From Chloroflexota bacterium (GTDB lineage: Bacteria > Chloroflexota > Ktedonobacteria > Ktedonobacterales > Ktedonobacteraceae): DNA of 64,000 bases. Position numbers and translations under genes: made by a program. The stretch covers positions 89,436 through 153,435 of the forward strand of contig CADDYT010000001.1 in the NCBI GenBank assembly GCA_902810755.1, written 5' to 3'. Within the stretch, counting starts at the first letter, position 1. Every line of letters starts with the position of its first letter. The notes under the pieces are model-generated. The model had not been told where the DNA came from. It searched no databases and saw nothing but the letters and a program-made list of their open reading frames with translations. Of this stretch, positions 43,762-52,900 are shown piece after piece.

Positions 43762-45006
43762 TTAAGCGGCTGCTTTTGTCTCTTCCTGGCCGATTACACC
43801 CAGGATCTGTAAGAGGTTCTCCGGCGAGAAAAATTCCTCCCAGGTTATGGTATTCTGGATGACACCGAAGAAGCGATTGATCGCATCCTGATTGCCGCGC
43901 ATGGCAGCGAGAACTTGCTGAAACTCAGGGGCGAATGGCTCAAGAGTGGCATGCTCTACGATGAAATCATAGATTGGCATGAGTACTTCGTTGCGTTTCT
44001 GCTCGTAGCCAGCGAGTGCCTCATCCAGCGGCTGTCGTCCTGAGAAGCCAGCATCAATCGCCTGGGACAGAAGTTCGGAATCACGGAAGGCGTCTGTTAT
44101 CCCCTGGGCCGTAATGGGGTCTTTGTGGACACCGGCATCTCCCACCAGAGCCCAGCCAGGACCATAGGGCTTGCGGAAGAAGTTTGGGAGATCGGCAGTA
44201 CCCATAAAGCGATGCGCGAGTTTCCCGGCATGCACCCGTTCAGCAAGATCAGGAGCGACTTCATCAATCGTTTTCCGGTAGTTCGCTTCAAGGTTGGCTT
44301 TAAAAACAGGGAATTCCCGGTTCGGCCATTCCATGAAGATAGCGGACTGATTATCATTGGTTGGAAATGCGATGATTGTACGACCGGGTCGCGGGTAAAA
44401 CTCAAGACCTTTCAGGGGAACATCACTCCAATAGGTGTAATAGCCGCAGGATTCGGGGGGTACCGTGTGATACATCGGGGCAGCAACTGAGCGTGCAACA
44501 AGTGAACGCATACCATCGGCCCCAACAACGAGGTGAGCAGTCTCTGTCACCATCTGACCGCCAGGGGTACTCCCGCGAACGCCTGTGACACGTTCGCCCT
44601 CCATCAGGATTTCTTTCACTATGAAATTCTCGCGCACTTCAGCACCTGCTGCGGCAGCCGCGTCGATCAGTATCTTGTCAAGCACGATACGCTTGGGAGC
44701 ATAGATGGCGGCAAAGTCACCATCAATCGGCGGAGGAAAGCCAGTGAGAGTGAACGCGCCGTAATCGTCGAACAAGAGATCGAGTACGATATTCTTGACC
44801 GGTGGGCAGTTCGTGGCCTCGACCTGTTCGAGCAAGCCCCAACGCCTGAGTTGCGCGCTGCCCGCGACAGTAATCATGTGGGTCGAGAGTGTCTCGCTGG
44901 GGAAGGTAGCTTTATCGAGAAGAAGCACCCGGTAGCCCTTACGAGCAAGTAGCATGGCGGTTGGCGAACCAGCCACCCGTGCTCCAACAACAATCACATC
45001 GTACAT
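43762..45006 (-). CDS. FAD-dependent oxidoreductase, geranylgeranyl-reductase-like
   Basis: 414 residues from MYDVIVVGARVAGSPTAMLLA with AAAGGAA upstream. FAD-binding motifs are visible: GARVAGS (GxGxxG variant) at residues 8-14, then the basic/acidic strand VLLLDKATFP, and VGDAGVHKDPITAQGITDAF for the second nucleotide motif. The closest type is the NAD(P)/FAD oxidoreductase group that includes hydroxylases and GGR-like enzymes. It could tailor the polyketide by hydroxylation or reduction. It is the fourth flavoprotein of the locus; no flavin reductase gene was found in the window. Confidence 0.87.
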   Translation of the reverse strand: MYDVIVVGARVAGSPTAMLLARKGYRVLLLDKATFPSETLSTHMITVAGSAQLRRWGLLEQVEATNCPPVKNIVLDLLFDDYGAFTLTGFPPPIDGDFAAIYAPKRIVLDKILIDAAAAAGAEVRENFIVKEILMEGERVTGVRGSTPGGQMVTETAHLVVGADGMRSLVARSVAAPMYHTVPPESCGYYTYWSDVPLKGLEFYPRPGRTIIAFPTNDNQSAIFMEWPNREFPVFKANLEANYRKTIDEVAPDLAERVHAGKLAHRFMGTADLPNFFRKPYGPGWALVGDAGVHKDPITAQGITDAFRDSELLSQAIDAGFSGRQPLDEALAGYEQKRNEVLMPIYDFIVEHATLEPFAPEFQQVLAAMRGNQDAINRFFGVIQNTITWEEFFSPENLLQILGVIGQEETKAAA

Positions 45007-45151
45007 AGCCAAATTCCTTTCTTGGGTTGCCGGATTGTAACATTGATGAGTCAACAGCTTGCAGAAATCTCTCTACAAGAACAGCTATACTGCTTCAGGA
45101 TTACCCAGGAATAACCCCACACACAAGAAAGAGGGGTCTCCTTTTCGCTCC

Positions 45152-46078
45152 TCACGCGGCGAATTGTGCCTGGGTTCGCTGTCGCCAGACCTCGTAGGCC
45201 GGTAGCAGTCCATTGGTTGGCAGATCCTGGCTGGCGATGGTCGTCAGGTAAGCCACTCGATCACTCGTCGAGCCGCAGAGAATTTCACAGGCCAGCTCTG
45301 CATGGGGAGCCGGGGTACCAGCTTCCTTGCATCCTTTGGCGGCAATCGCAGCCCCTTGAGCCAGTTGAGTCCTGTGCGGGCCTGCCGCCGCTCGCAGCTT
45401 CTCGATACACGCCCGATCCGCACCTCCTGCGAAGGTACACGCCATTCCTATCCCACTCCACAATTCAGCCTGACGAGCTTGCGGAAAGGGAGCAATCGTG
45501 GCAATAATACGCGCGGCAAGCGCTCCGCTTGAAAACCAGATGCTGCGCCCCAATCCTTGATCAAAGAGGCGGCGTGCGTAGCTGGAAAGGTGCGCCGGGA
45601 CCGCTCTCTCCCTGACAAAGCGCCGCCAGGAAAAAAATCCTTCATGAAAACCGTAGCCATCTACCACGACCCAGCGCAGGAGAGGGTCCAGGCGCGAGAA
45701 AAACCGTTCGGGCGACCTGCGCAGCCGGGCCAGGGCCAGTCCGACTCCCACGTAGATCGGGTAGATGTGAGGGGCGCCCGGCCCCTCGACGAACATCTGA
45801 AGGCGATTCTTCCAGGGAGCGATACAATCCAGAGCAGCGATTCCCATCCCGGCCCCTTCATAGGCAAAGCCACGCAATTGGGGCTCAACCGCCTCCAGCC
45901 GAGGCACAAGCACGTCAAAGCGGCTATCTTCGAGGGTTGCGTGGTAGCCTTCCACCAGCGAATGAGCCACTGGCTGAAAGCGTTCCCATGCCTCCTGCGC
46001 AAATCCTGGCCGCCGAAAGACTGATTGCTCAGAAGGGATGCCGAAGAGCTTCCTACGCACTGTTCCTAAAGCAGTCAC
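45152..46078 (-). CDS. DUF1702-like protein, copy 5 of 5
   Basis: 308 residues with a GTG start (TALGTVRRKLFGIP). It shares all the blocks of the tandem set: LRGFAYEGAGMGIAALDC, VDGYGFHEGFFSWRR, FDQGLGRSIWFSSGA and LWSGIGMACTFAGGADRA. It is the most distal copy and the shortest, followed by the FAD oxidoreductase gene after 145 bases. The family is known from enediyne gene clusters as conserved proteins of undefined function. Confidence 0.82.
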   Translation of the reverse strand: MTALGTVRRKLFGIPSEQSVFRRPGFAQEAWERFQPVAHSLVEGYHATLEDSRFDVLVPRLEAVEPQLRGFAYEGAGMGIAALDCIAPWKNRLQMFVEGPGAPHIYPIYVGVGLALARLRRSPERFFSRLDPLLRWVVVDGYGFHEGFFSWRRFVRERAVPAHLSSYARRLFDQGLGRSIWFSSGALAARIIATIAPFPQARQAELWSGIGMACTFAGGADRACIEKLRAAAGPHRTQLAQGAAIAAKGCKEAGTPAPHAELACEILCGSTSDRVAYLTTIASQDLPTNGLLPAYEVWRQRTQAQFAA

Positions 46079-46093
46079 TGTATTGCCTCCTTA

Positions 46094-47086
46094 TTACTGG
46101 GCAGAACGAATCTCGTTCGCTACCTCACGCTCTGTCAATGCAGCAAACTGTGCTGCAATGCGCTGCCTCCAGATTTCGAAAGATGGTTCGACACCATCTG
46201 GTGGGAGATCCTGGCGGGCGATGTCAGTAATGTGAGCCACTTCGTCGCCAGAGAGGCCCCACAAGACCTCACAGGCCAGTTCAGTGTGGGGCGCAGAAAC
46301 ACCTGCCTGCTGGCGGAACATCGCCGCCAATGCCGCCCCTACGGCTAATTGAGGAGCATAGGGACCGGCGGCTTTCTGCAATGTCTGGATAGTTGCACGG
46401 TCCACCACGCCGGCTGCGTAAGCGCAGGCCATACCGATCCCTCCCCATAGATCAGCCTGGCGAGCTTGCGGAAAGGCTTCAATCGTCGCGACCACACGAT
46501 CGACGTTCGCGCCCGTTGAGAACCAGATGCAGCGTCCCAAACCATGATCAAAGGCGCGGCGAGCATAGCCAGAAAGGCGCGTCGGGACCACATGCTCCTC
46601 TATAGTCCGGTGTAAGGAGAAAAACCCTTCGTAGAAACCATAGCCATCCATCGCAAACCAGCGCAGGAGAGGGTCCAGGCGCGCCAGAAAGCGTTCCGGG
46701 CGCACGGGCATCCTGGGCAGAACCAGGCCCGCACCGATGTAGAGCAGGCAAATGTACGGTGTCCCAGGCCCATTCACAAAAGCCTGGAAACGCTTCTTCC
46801 AGAGAAAAAAGCTATCCAGCAGCGTGAGTCCCATCCCGACCCCTTCATAGGCCACTCCGCGCACTTCTACATCAAGCGCCTTCAATCGAGACATGAGTAC
46901 CTCAAAGCGGCTATCATCGAGGGTCATGTAGAAGCCTTCCACCAGTGCGCGAGCGACCGGTTCAAACTGCTGCCATGTCCTGTACATGTCCTCTTGCTCT
47001 CCATAGCGCCTGGCAGCCATATCCCGAAAGGCATCGGTTGAGATCCTGAAGAAAGGCTTCAAAATCTTTCCTAAAGAAAGGGCCAC
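46094..47086 (-). CDS. DUF1702-like protein, copy 4 of 5
   Basis: 330 residues; a GTG start at 47086 with GAGGAGGT 7 bases upstream fits the pattern of its paralogues (ALSLGKILKPFFRIS). It has VRGVAYEGVGMGLTLLDSF, MDGYGFYEGFFSLHR, FDHGLGRCIWFSTGANVDR and LWGGIGMACAYAAGVVDR. No catalytic residues can be assigned, but His-Glu in the GFHEGFF block and the GLGRS-x-WF block are conserved throughout. Confidence 0.82.
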   Translation of the reverse strand: MALSLGKILKPFFRISTDAFRDMAARRYGEQEDMYRTWQQFEPVARALVEGFYMTLDDSRFEVLMSRLKALDVEVRGVAYEGVGMGLTLLDSFFLWKKRFQAFVNGPGTPYICLLYIGAGLVLPRMPVRPERFLARLDPLLRWFAMDGYGFYEGFFSLHRTIEEHVVPTRLSGYARRAFDHGLGRCIWFSTGANVDRVVATIEAFPQARQADLWGGIGMACAYAAGVVDRATIQTLQKAAGPYAPQLAVGAALAAMFRQQAGVSAPHTELACEVLWGLSGDEVAHITDIARQDLPPDGVEPSFEIWRQRIAAQFAALTEREVANEIRSAQ

Positions 47087-47099
47087 TGTTTTACCTCCT

Positions 47100-48035
47100 C
47101 TATACATTAGCCGGCACAGCAAATTCCGCTTCAATGCGCTGTTGCCAGATCTCATACGCCGGTTGCGGGCCATCAGTGGGAAGTCCCTGCAACGCAACAC
47201 CGGTCAACTGGGCCGCCATATGGCCGGAGAGGCCACATAAGACTTCACAGGCAAGCTCCGTATGCGGCATCAGTTCTCCAGAGCGCTGGCGAGCCGCGGC
47301 TGCCACTGCCGCTCCTCGCGCCAGGTGCGTCCTATACTCACCCACCTTTGTCCGTAAGGTCTCGATAGTTGTGCGGTCTACCCCTCCTGCATAGGCACAG
47401 GCAAAGCCCACTCCACACCACAGATCAGGCTGTCTCTCTGACGCAAAGGGTGCAATGATCGCGGCAAGGCGGTCAATATCCGCACCTGTTGAGAACCAGA
47501 GACTGCGTCCTATCCCTTGATCAAAGACGCGGAGAGCAGGACGCGAAAGATGCGTTGGAATAGCTTGCTCCTCGACATACTGGTGTCTGGCAAAGGTCGC
47601 CGCACGAAAGCCATAGCCATCTATCGCAAACCAGCCAATCACAGGGTCCAGGCGTGAGATATAGGGTTCGGGCTTCTTCCCAAGCCTGGCCAGGACCAGA
47701 CCCATACCAACATATACCGGGTAAATGTACGGTGACCCGGGGCCGGCCAGGAACGTCTGGACGCGCTTTTTCCAGGGAAAAATGATATCCAGCAGCATGA
47801 GACCCATTCCGGCCCCTTCATAGGCAAACCCACGCAATTCGGGATCAATTGCGTTCAAGCGAGGTACAAGTACGTTAAATCGGCTATCCTCGAGCGCTAC
47901 GCGAAAGTGTTCCACAACAATATTGAAAATGTTTTCCAGGTGCTTTGCTGCGCTACTGTCGCCTTGCGTCATTCTGGTAAGGCTCGCGGGTACACGTCCT
48001 AGCCGCGTCCGGCGCCATTGTCCGAATAAACTCAT
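47100..48035 (-). CDS. DUF1702-like protein, copy 3 of 5
   Basis: 311 residues with an ATG start (MSLFGQWRRTRLGRVPASL). It overlaps the stop of copy 2 by 4 bases (ATGA), so translation is probably coupled. Conserved blocks LRGFAYEGAGMGLMLLD, IDGYGFRAATFARHQ (the HEGFF part has changed to RAATF), FDQGIGRSLWFSTGAD and LWCGVGFACAYAGGVDRT. The change in the most conserved block makes this copy the most divergent. Confidence 0.82.
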   Translation of the reverse strand: MSLFGQWRRTRLGRVPASLTRMTQGDSSAAKHLENIFNIVVEHFRVALEDSRFNVLVPRLNAIDPELRGFAYEGAGMGLMLLDIIFPWKKRVQTFLAGPGSPYIYPVYVGMGLVLARLGKKPEPYISRLDPVIGWFAIDGYGFRAATFARHQYVEEQAIPTHLSRPALRVFDQGIGRSLWFSTGADIDRLAAIIAPFASERQPDLWCGVGFACAYAGGVDRTTIETLRTKVGEYRTHLARGAAVAAAARQRSGELMPHTELACEVLCGLSGHMAAQLTGVALQGLPTDGPQPAYEIWQQRIEAEFAVPANV

Positions 48036-48991
48036 GATTTTCCCTCCTTGTTTTGATAGATTCCCTCTGCGCGTATTGCGAGTTGGATTTTCACACGCTG
48101 TCGCCAGATCTCATACGCCGGTTCTCCGCTATCCGTGGGCAGATTCTGCAAGGCAGCGTTTGCCAGATCAGTCGCCTCCTTGCTCGAAAGACCGCACAGA
48201 ACCTCACAGGCCATCTCATTATGAGGCACCGGGTTGTTGACTTGCTGGCGAAACTTGGCGGCAGCTACCACCCCCAGCGCCACCTGAGAGCGGTATGGAC
48301 CCACGGCCTCCCGCAGGGTCTCGATAGTCGCCCGATCGACACCGCCTGTATAGCCACAGGCAAGGCCCACACCACTCCACAGATCAGCCCGTCTCTCTGG
48401 CTCAAAGGAGGCGATAGTGGCAACCACACGATCAACATTGGCACCAACAGTGAACCAGATGCTGCGCCCCAACCCGTGGTCAAAGACGCGGCGAGCGTAG
48501 CTGGAAAGATGTGCGGGAATCTCTTGCTTCTCGACTGTACGGCACCGGGCGAAGAAGCCCTCGTGGAAGCCATAACCATCCATCACCATCCAACCAAACA
48601 CATTGTCCAGGCGTGCAATAAACGGTTCAGGCCGCCTCTTAATCCTGGCCAGGCCCATGCCTGCGCCCAGGAGGACCGCGTAGGTGTAATGTGATCCTGG
48701 TCCGTTGATGAAGGCTCTGGTGCGATTCTTCCAGGGGAGAAAGCAATCCAGCGCCGCCAGTCCTACTCCTGCCCCTTCATAGGCAAAGCCGCGCAGTTCT
48801 TCCTCATACGCCTCCAGCCGAGGCACAAGCACGTCAAAGCGGCTATTGACGAAGGTGAGATGACAACACTCTGTCACCGTGAAGACCACCTGCTTTAAAC
48901 GCCGCGTGGTCGAGTTATCCTCAGTAAACGCGGGAATATCTTTAGGCGATACTTCAAAGAGTGGCTTGAGAATAGTTCTCAAAAAAGTCAC
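48032..48991 (-). CDS. DUF1702-like protein, copy 2 of 5
   Basis: 319 residues from a GTG start (TFLRTILKPLFEVSP). Blocks LRGFAYEGAGVGLAALDCF, MDGYGFHEGFFARCR, FDHGLGRSIWFTVGANVDR and LWSGVGLACGYTGGVDRAT. The start codon overlaps the stop of copy 1 by one base. All five copies share the order short variable N-terminus, then the DSRFxVLxPRL helix, then these blocks. Confidence 0.82.
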   Translation of the reverse strand: MTFLRTILKPLFEVSPKDIPAFTEDNSTTRRLKQVVFTVTECCHLTFVNSRFDVLVPRLEAYEEELRGFAYEGAGVGLAALDCFLPWKNRTRAFINGPGSHYTYAVLLGAGMGLARIKRRPEPFIARLDNVFGWMVMDGYGFHEGFFARCRTVEKQEIPAHLSSYARRVFDHGLGRSIWFTVGANVDRVVATIASFEPERRADLWSGVGLACGYTGGVDRATIETLREAVGPYRSQVALGVVAAAKFRQQVNNPVPHNEMACEVLCGLSSKEATDLANAALQNLPTDSGEPAYEIWRQRVKIQLAIRAEGIYQNKEGKS

Positions 48992-49956
48992 TATCTTGCC
49001 TCCTTTCGCTGATATATCCCCTCTGCCCGCTCAGCAAAGCGCGCCAGAAGTCGCTGCTGTAAGATCTCATAGGCCGGTTGTGGAGCGTCAACAGGGAGGT
49101 TCTCAAAGGCGACATCAAGAATATGAGCCGCCTCCTCGCTAGAGATACCACATAAGACCTCACAGGCCAGATGCGTATGGAACACCGGGTTACCAGCTTG
49201 CTGGCGTCCCTTCGCCACAAAAGCCGCTCCCATCGCCAGGTGTGAGGCGTAGGAACCAGAGGCTTGCCGTAACGCCTCAATCGCGGAACGCTCTACCCCG
49301 CCAACGTAGGCGCAGGCCACACCCATCCCAACCCACAGGTCGGCATGCCTGGCTTGCGGAAACGTGGCAACAGTAGCGGCAATGCGCTCCACATTCGCGC
49401 CAGTTGAGAACCAGAAACTGCGTCCCAGCCCCTGGTCAAAAATGCGACGAGCGTAGCTGGAAAGATGCGCCGGGATCTCTTGCTGCTCGACATAGCGCTG
49501 CCGGGCGAAGAAACCTTCGTGGAAGCCATAGCCATCCATCACCAACCAGCAGAGTACACGGTTCGGCATGCGCGCAATAAACGGCTCGGGGTTCCGGCGC
49601 AGGCGAGCGAGAGCCTCGCCCGCGCCTATGTGTACCATATAAATGTGAGCCGCCCCGGGTCCATCTATGAAAGCCTGGAGACGCTTCTTCCACGGCAGAA
49701 AGCAATCCATTCCCGCGAGTCCCATGGCCACCCCTTCATAGGCAAAGCCGCGAAATTCGCTTTCAACCTCGTTCAGCCGAGGTATGAGTACCTCAAATTT
49801 GCTACTTTCGAGAGTTGCATGGTAGCCCTCTACTGCTGAAAGGACGGACTTTTCCAAAAGTTTCCATGTCCCGGTGTTGCCCTCACTAAAGGAGGTCACA
49901 TCCTTCTCTGAGACTCCCATGAGAGACTTACGGAGTTTGGCTAGAGAAATGGCCAC
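48991..49956 (-). CDS. DUF1702-like protein, copy 1 of 5
   Basis: 321 residues, GTG start (AISLAKLRKSLMGVS) with AAGGAGGT upstream, 12 bases after the polyketide synthase stop. Blocks FRGFAYEGVAMGLAGMDCF, MDGYGFHEGFFARQR, FDQGLGRSFWFSTGANVER and LWVGMGVACAYVGGVERS are present. Being the first after the synthase, tightly spaced, it is very likely translated with it. No signal peptide or clear membrane helix, so it is expected to be cytoplasmic. Confidence 0.84.
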   Translation of the reverse strand: MAISLAKLRKSLMGVSEKDVTSFSEGNTGTWKLLEKSVLSAVEGYHATLESSKFEVLIPRLNEVESEFRGFAYEGVAMGLAGMDCFLPWKKRLQAFIDGPGAAHIYMVHIGAGEALARLRRNPEPFIARMPNRVLCWLVMDGYGFHEGFFARQRYVEQQEIPAHLSSYARRIFDQGLGRSFWFSTGANVERIAATVATFPQARHADLWVGMGVACAYVGGVERSAIEALRQASGSYASHLAMGAAFVAKGRQQAGNPVFHTHLACEVLCGISSEEAAHILDVAFENLPVDAPQPAYEILQQRLLARFAERAEGIYQRKEAR

Positions 49957-49968
49957 TGCTTGACCTCC

Positions 49969-52900
49969 TTAAACGGCTGTTTCGTCTTCCAACGATTGCT
50001 CCAGTTCAGCCAGCAGACTTTCAAGCTCGTCTTCCTCCGATGTTCGTTCCAGTTCAGCCAGCAGACTCTCAAGCTCGTCGCTATCCGCCTGTTGGATCAA
50101 TTGCTGGATATCCGCCATTGATGACGAAGCATCCGCGACGGCTGATGCTTCACCAAACTGGAGTGAGGCCAGAAGACGAGTAGCCATCTGAACAGCAGTC
50201 ACCTCTTGCAGCAATTCGAGTACCGATACATCCACCTTCAGACTGGCGTCGATGCGATGCTTGACCTCGATGGCCATCATCGAGTCCATACCCAGGCTGG
50301 TCAACGATTCTTTGCCGCTGAACTGCGACGGGTCGAGCTGCAGGACACGGGCCACCAGCTCTTTCAGATGGGTCACCAGCAATGAGTGTCGCTCGGCTGC
50401 CGGGGCCTCACTCAACTGTTGCAGCAGTGAGCCACCGTCGCTGTTTGCGTCGTCCTGAGCTTGATCTCCGCCTTGCTCTCCGAGCAGAGCAAACATAGGC
50501 GGCATCGCTCCCAGTGGAGATGCCTCGCGAGCGAGCGCCCAGTTGGCCGAGATCGCTGTCAATTGAGCGGAGCGTTGTCCCATGACACGCGCGAGAATCT
50601 GCATACCGGCCTCTGGCGTAATCAGCTCTATGCCGCGTCTGGTATAAAACTCTTCCAGTTTCAGTTGCTTAACCATCCCTACAGACCAGGGACCCCAGCC
50701 AATGCTGAGGGCAGGAAGCCCCTGGGAGCGTCGATGGTAAGCCAGCGCATCCAGGAAGGCGTTGGCCGCCGCGTAGTTGCCCTGACCCAGCGAGGCGATC
50801 ACTGACCCCGTAGAAGCGAAAAGGATAAAGAAATCGAGCGGGTAATTCCTCAGCAGGCGATGCAGGAGCCAACCGCCTCTCACCTTGGGGCGCAGGACGC
50901 GCTGGAAGGTCCCGGTTGTCATGCGTAGCAGCAGTTCGTCTTCCACGACGCCCGCCGTATGAATGACACCTCTGATGGGGGGCCATCCCTCGCGTTCATA
51001 CGCTGTCAGGAAGCTGGAAAGCTGTTCTTCATCCGCCGCATCAACCGCTGCCAGGTGAATAGTGGCTCCCCGGGTTTCTAGCTCTTGAATAGTTCGGATC
51101 AGATCCCTTTGCGCATGGTCCGCTTCCAGTTGATGCCAGGTAGAGCGTGCTGGCACCTGGGTACGTCCCATGAGAATCAGCCGTCTGGCCCCTTGCGTGA
51201 CCATCCAGCGAGCTACCAGAAGTCCCAATGTTCCCAGGCCACCGGTTATCAGGTAGCTGCCATCGGGACGGAACGAAGCAGGCATCGGCGGCGTGAGGTG
51301 CTGAGCTGGCAGCAGGCGCACTACATACCGTTGGCCATCGCGGAAAGCGATCTGGTCTTCGTCGGTGGCATGACAGATTTCATCAAAGAGCAAAGCTGCC
51401 TGGTCAGCAACAGAACCGGTATCCAGGTCTACCAGACCACCCCACATTCCAGGAAATTCCTGGTGGCCGATGACCCTTCCCAGACCCCAGATGGGAGCCT
51501 GCTCGACGGCGATTGGTCCGGGTTTTATGCCGATGGCCTGCGCTCTACGGGTCACAAGCCAGACATGAGGCAGATGAGGCCAGCCGGTTTGGGACAATGC
51601 CTGCATCAGGTACATGACGCTCAAACAACCCACTTGCTGTTCCTGCTCCAGAACAGCGAGGGGGGACATTTCCGTAAAGGAGGAATCGAGGCTCCAGAGA
51701 TGTACCACATTGGAGAACGAGACCTGATTGGCAGCAGAAAGCGCAGCGAATAGCTGGCGGAAGTGTTCTGGCATGGCAGGATTGATGGCATAATGCTGAC
51801 CCTGCTGTATTAGCTCAGGCGAATCGGTATATGAGACGGTCACATAGCTCTCCTCATATTGTTCCAGATGCCTGATCAGTTTGTTTCCTACACCATCTTG
51901 ATCGCTAAAAATGAGCCATTTCCCCTCGCGGGCAGTGATCCTGGCTTCGGTATCGCCAGCTTCATCTGAGCGATCCTGAGGCTGCCACTCCAGTTCGTAC
52001 AATCCCCTATCGATGCGCTCCGGTGTGAAACTCATTGAAGCTTCCAGGGACTGAGCACGGAAACCCTCTATCTCAGCCAGCAGATTCCCCTCTAGATCAA
52101 CTACCTGAATATTGCCCACGACGAGCCTATCGTCTGCCTTGACAAGCCGTGCATACGCCTGCATCTGCCGGGCTGGACGACCAGAAATGCTGATACGATC
52201 TACACTCACGGGCAGATACGGCGTTGACATAGACCCATCAGCCGTCCCTCCTGTCGGCCTGGCAGCCATGAGCAGCACCTGGAACGCAGCATCAATCAGG
52301 GCGGGATGGAAGGAATAGCTCTCAAGGTCCGCTTCTACAGAAGCAGGAACTTGTAGATGACCTATCGCTATACCCGGACCTGTATCAACATGCTCGATAG
52401 CCTGGAAAGCGGGACCATACTGGAACCCCATTTCCTGTGTTTGCAGGTAAAACTCCTCACGCGACGTTTCGCCGGTACAACTGGAACTGATAGCACTGAG
52501 GTCAAGACGGGTAGGCGTCTCGCTGGGCTGGCGCTCTCTCAGCTTCGCGCTGGCATGCAATGTCCAGTGCAATTCTCCCGTGGGGACATAACTATATATT
52601 TCCACAGTTGCTTGCTTCGCGTTGAGGACCGTTTGTAGTCTGGGGTCGGCAGTGTTCGTTAAGACGAGAGCCTTGTGAAAAGTCAGTTCCTCTACAAGGT
52701 ATGCGCCCTCTCCAAAGATCTCCTGGGCCGCCGCCAGCGCCATTTCTCCGAAGGCTGCACCGGGAAGAAGCACATTCTCTTGAATACGATGATCGGCGAG
52801 GTAGGGCAGCAGTCGTGAGTTTACCTCACGTTCCCACGTGGGATGAGCAGCCCTTATCCTTTGACCCAGAAGCGGATGCACCGGGACAAAAAGCCGGTCC

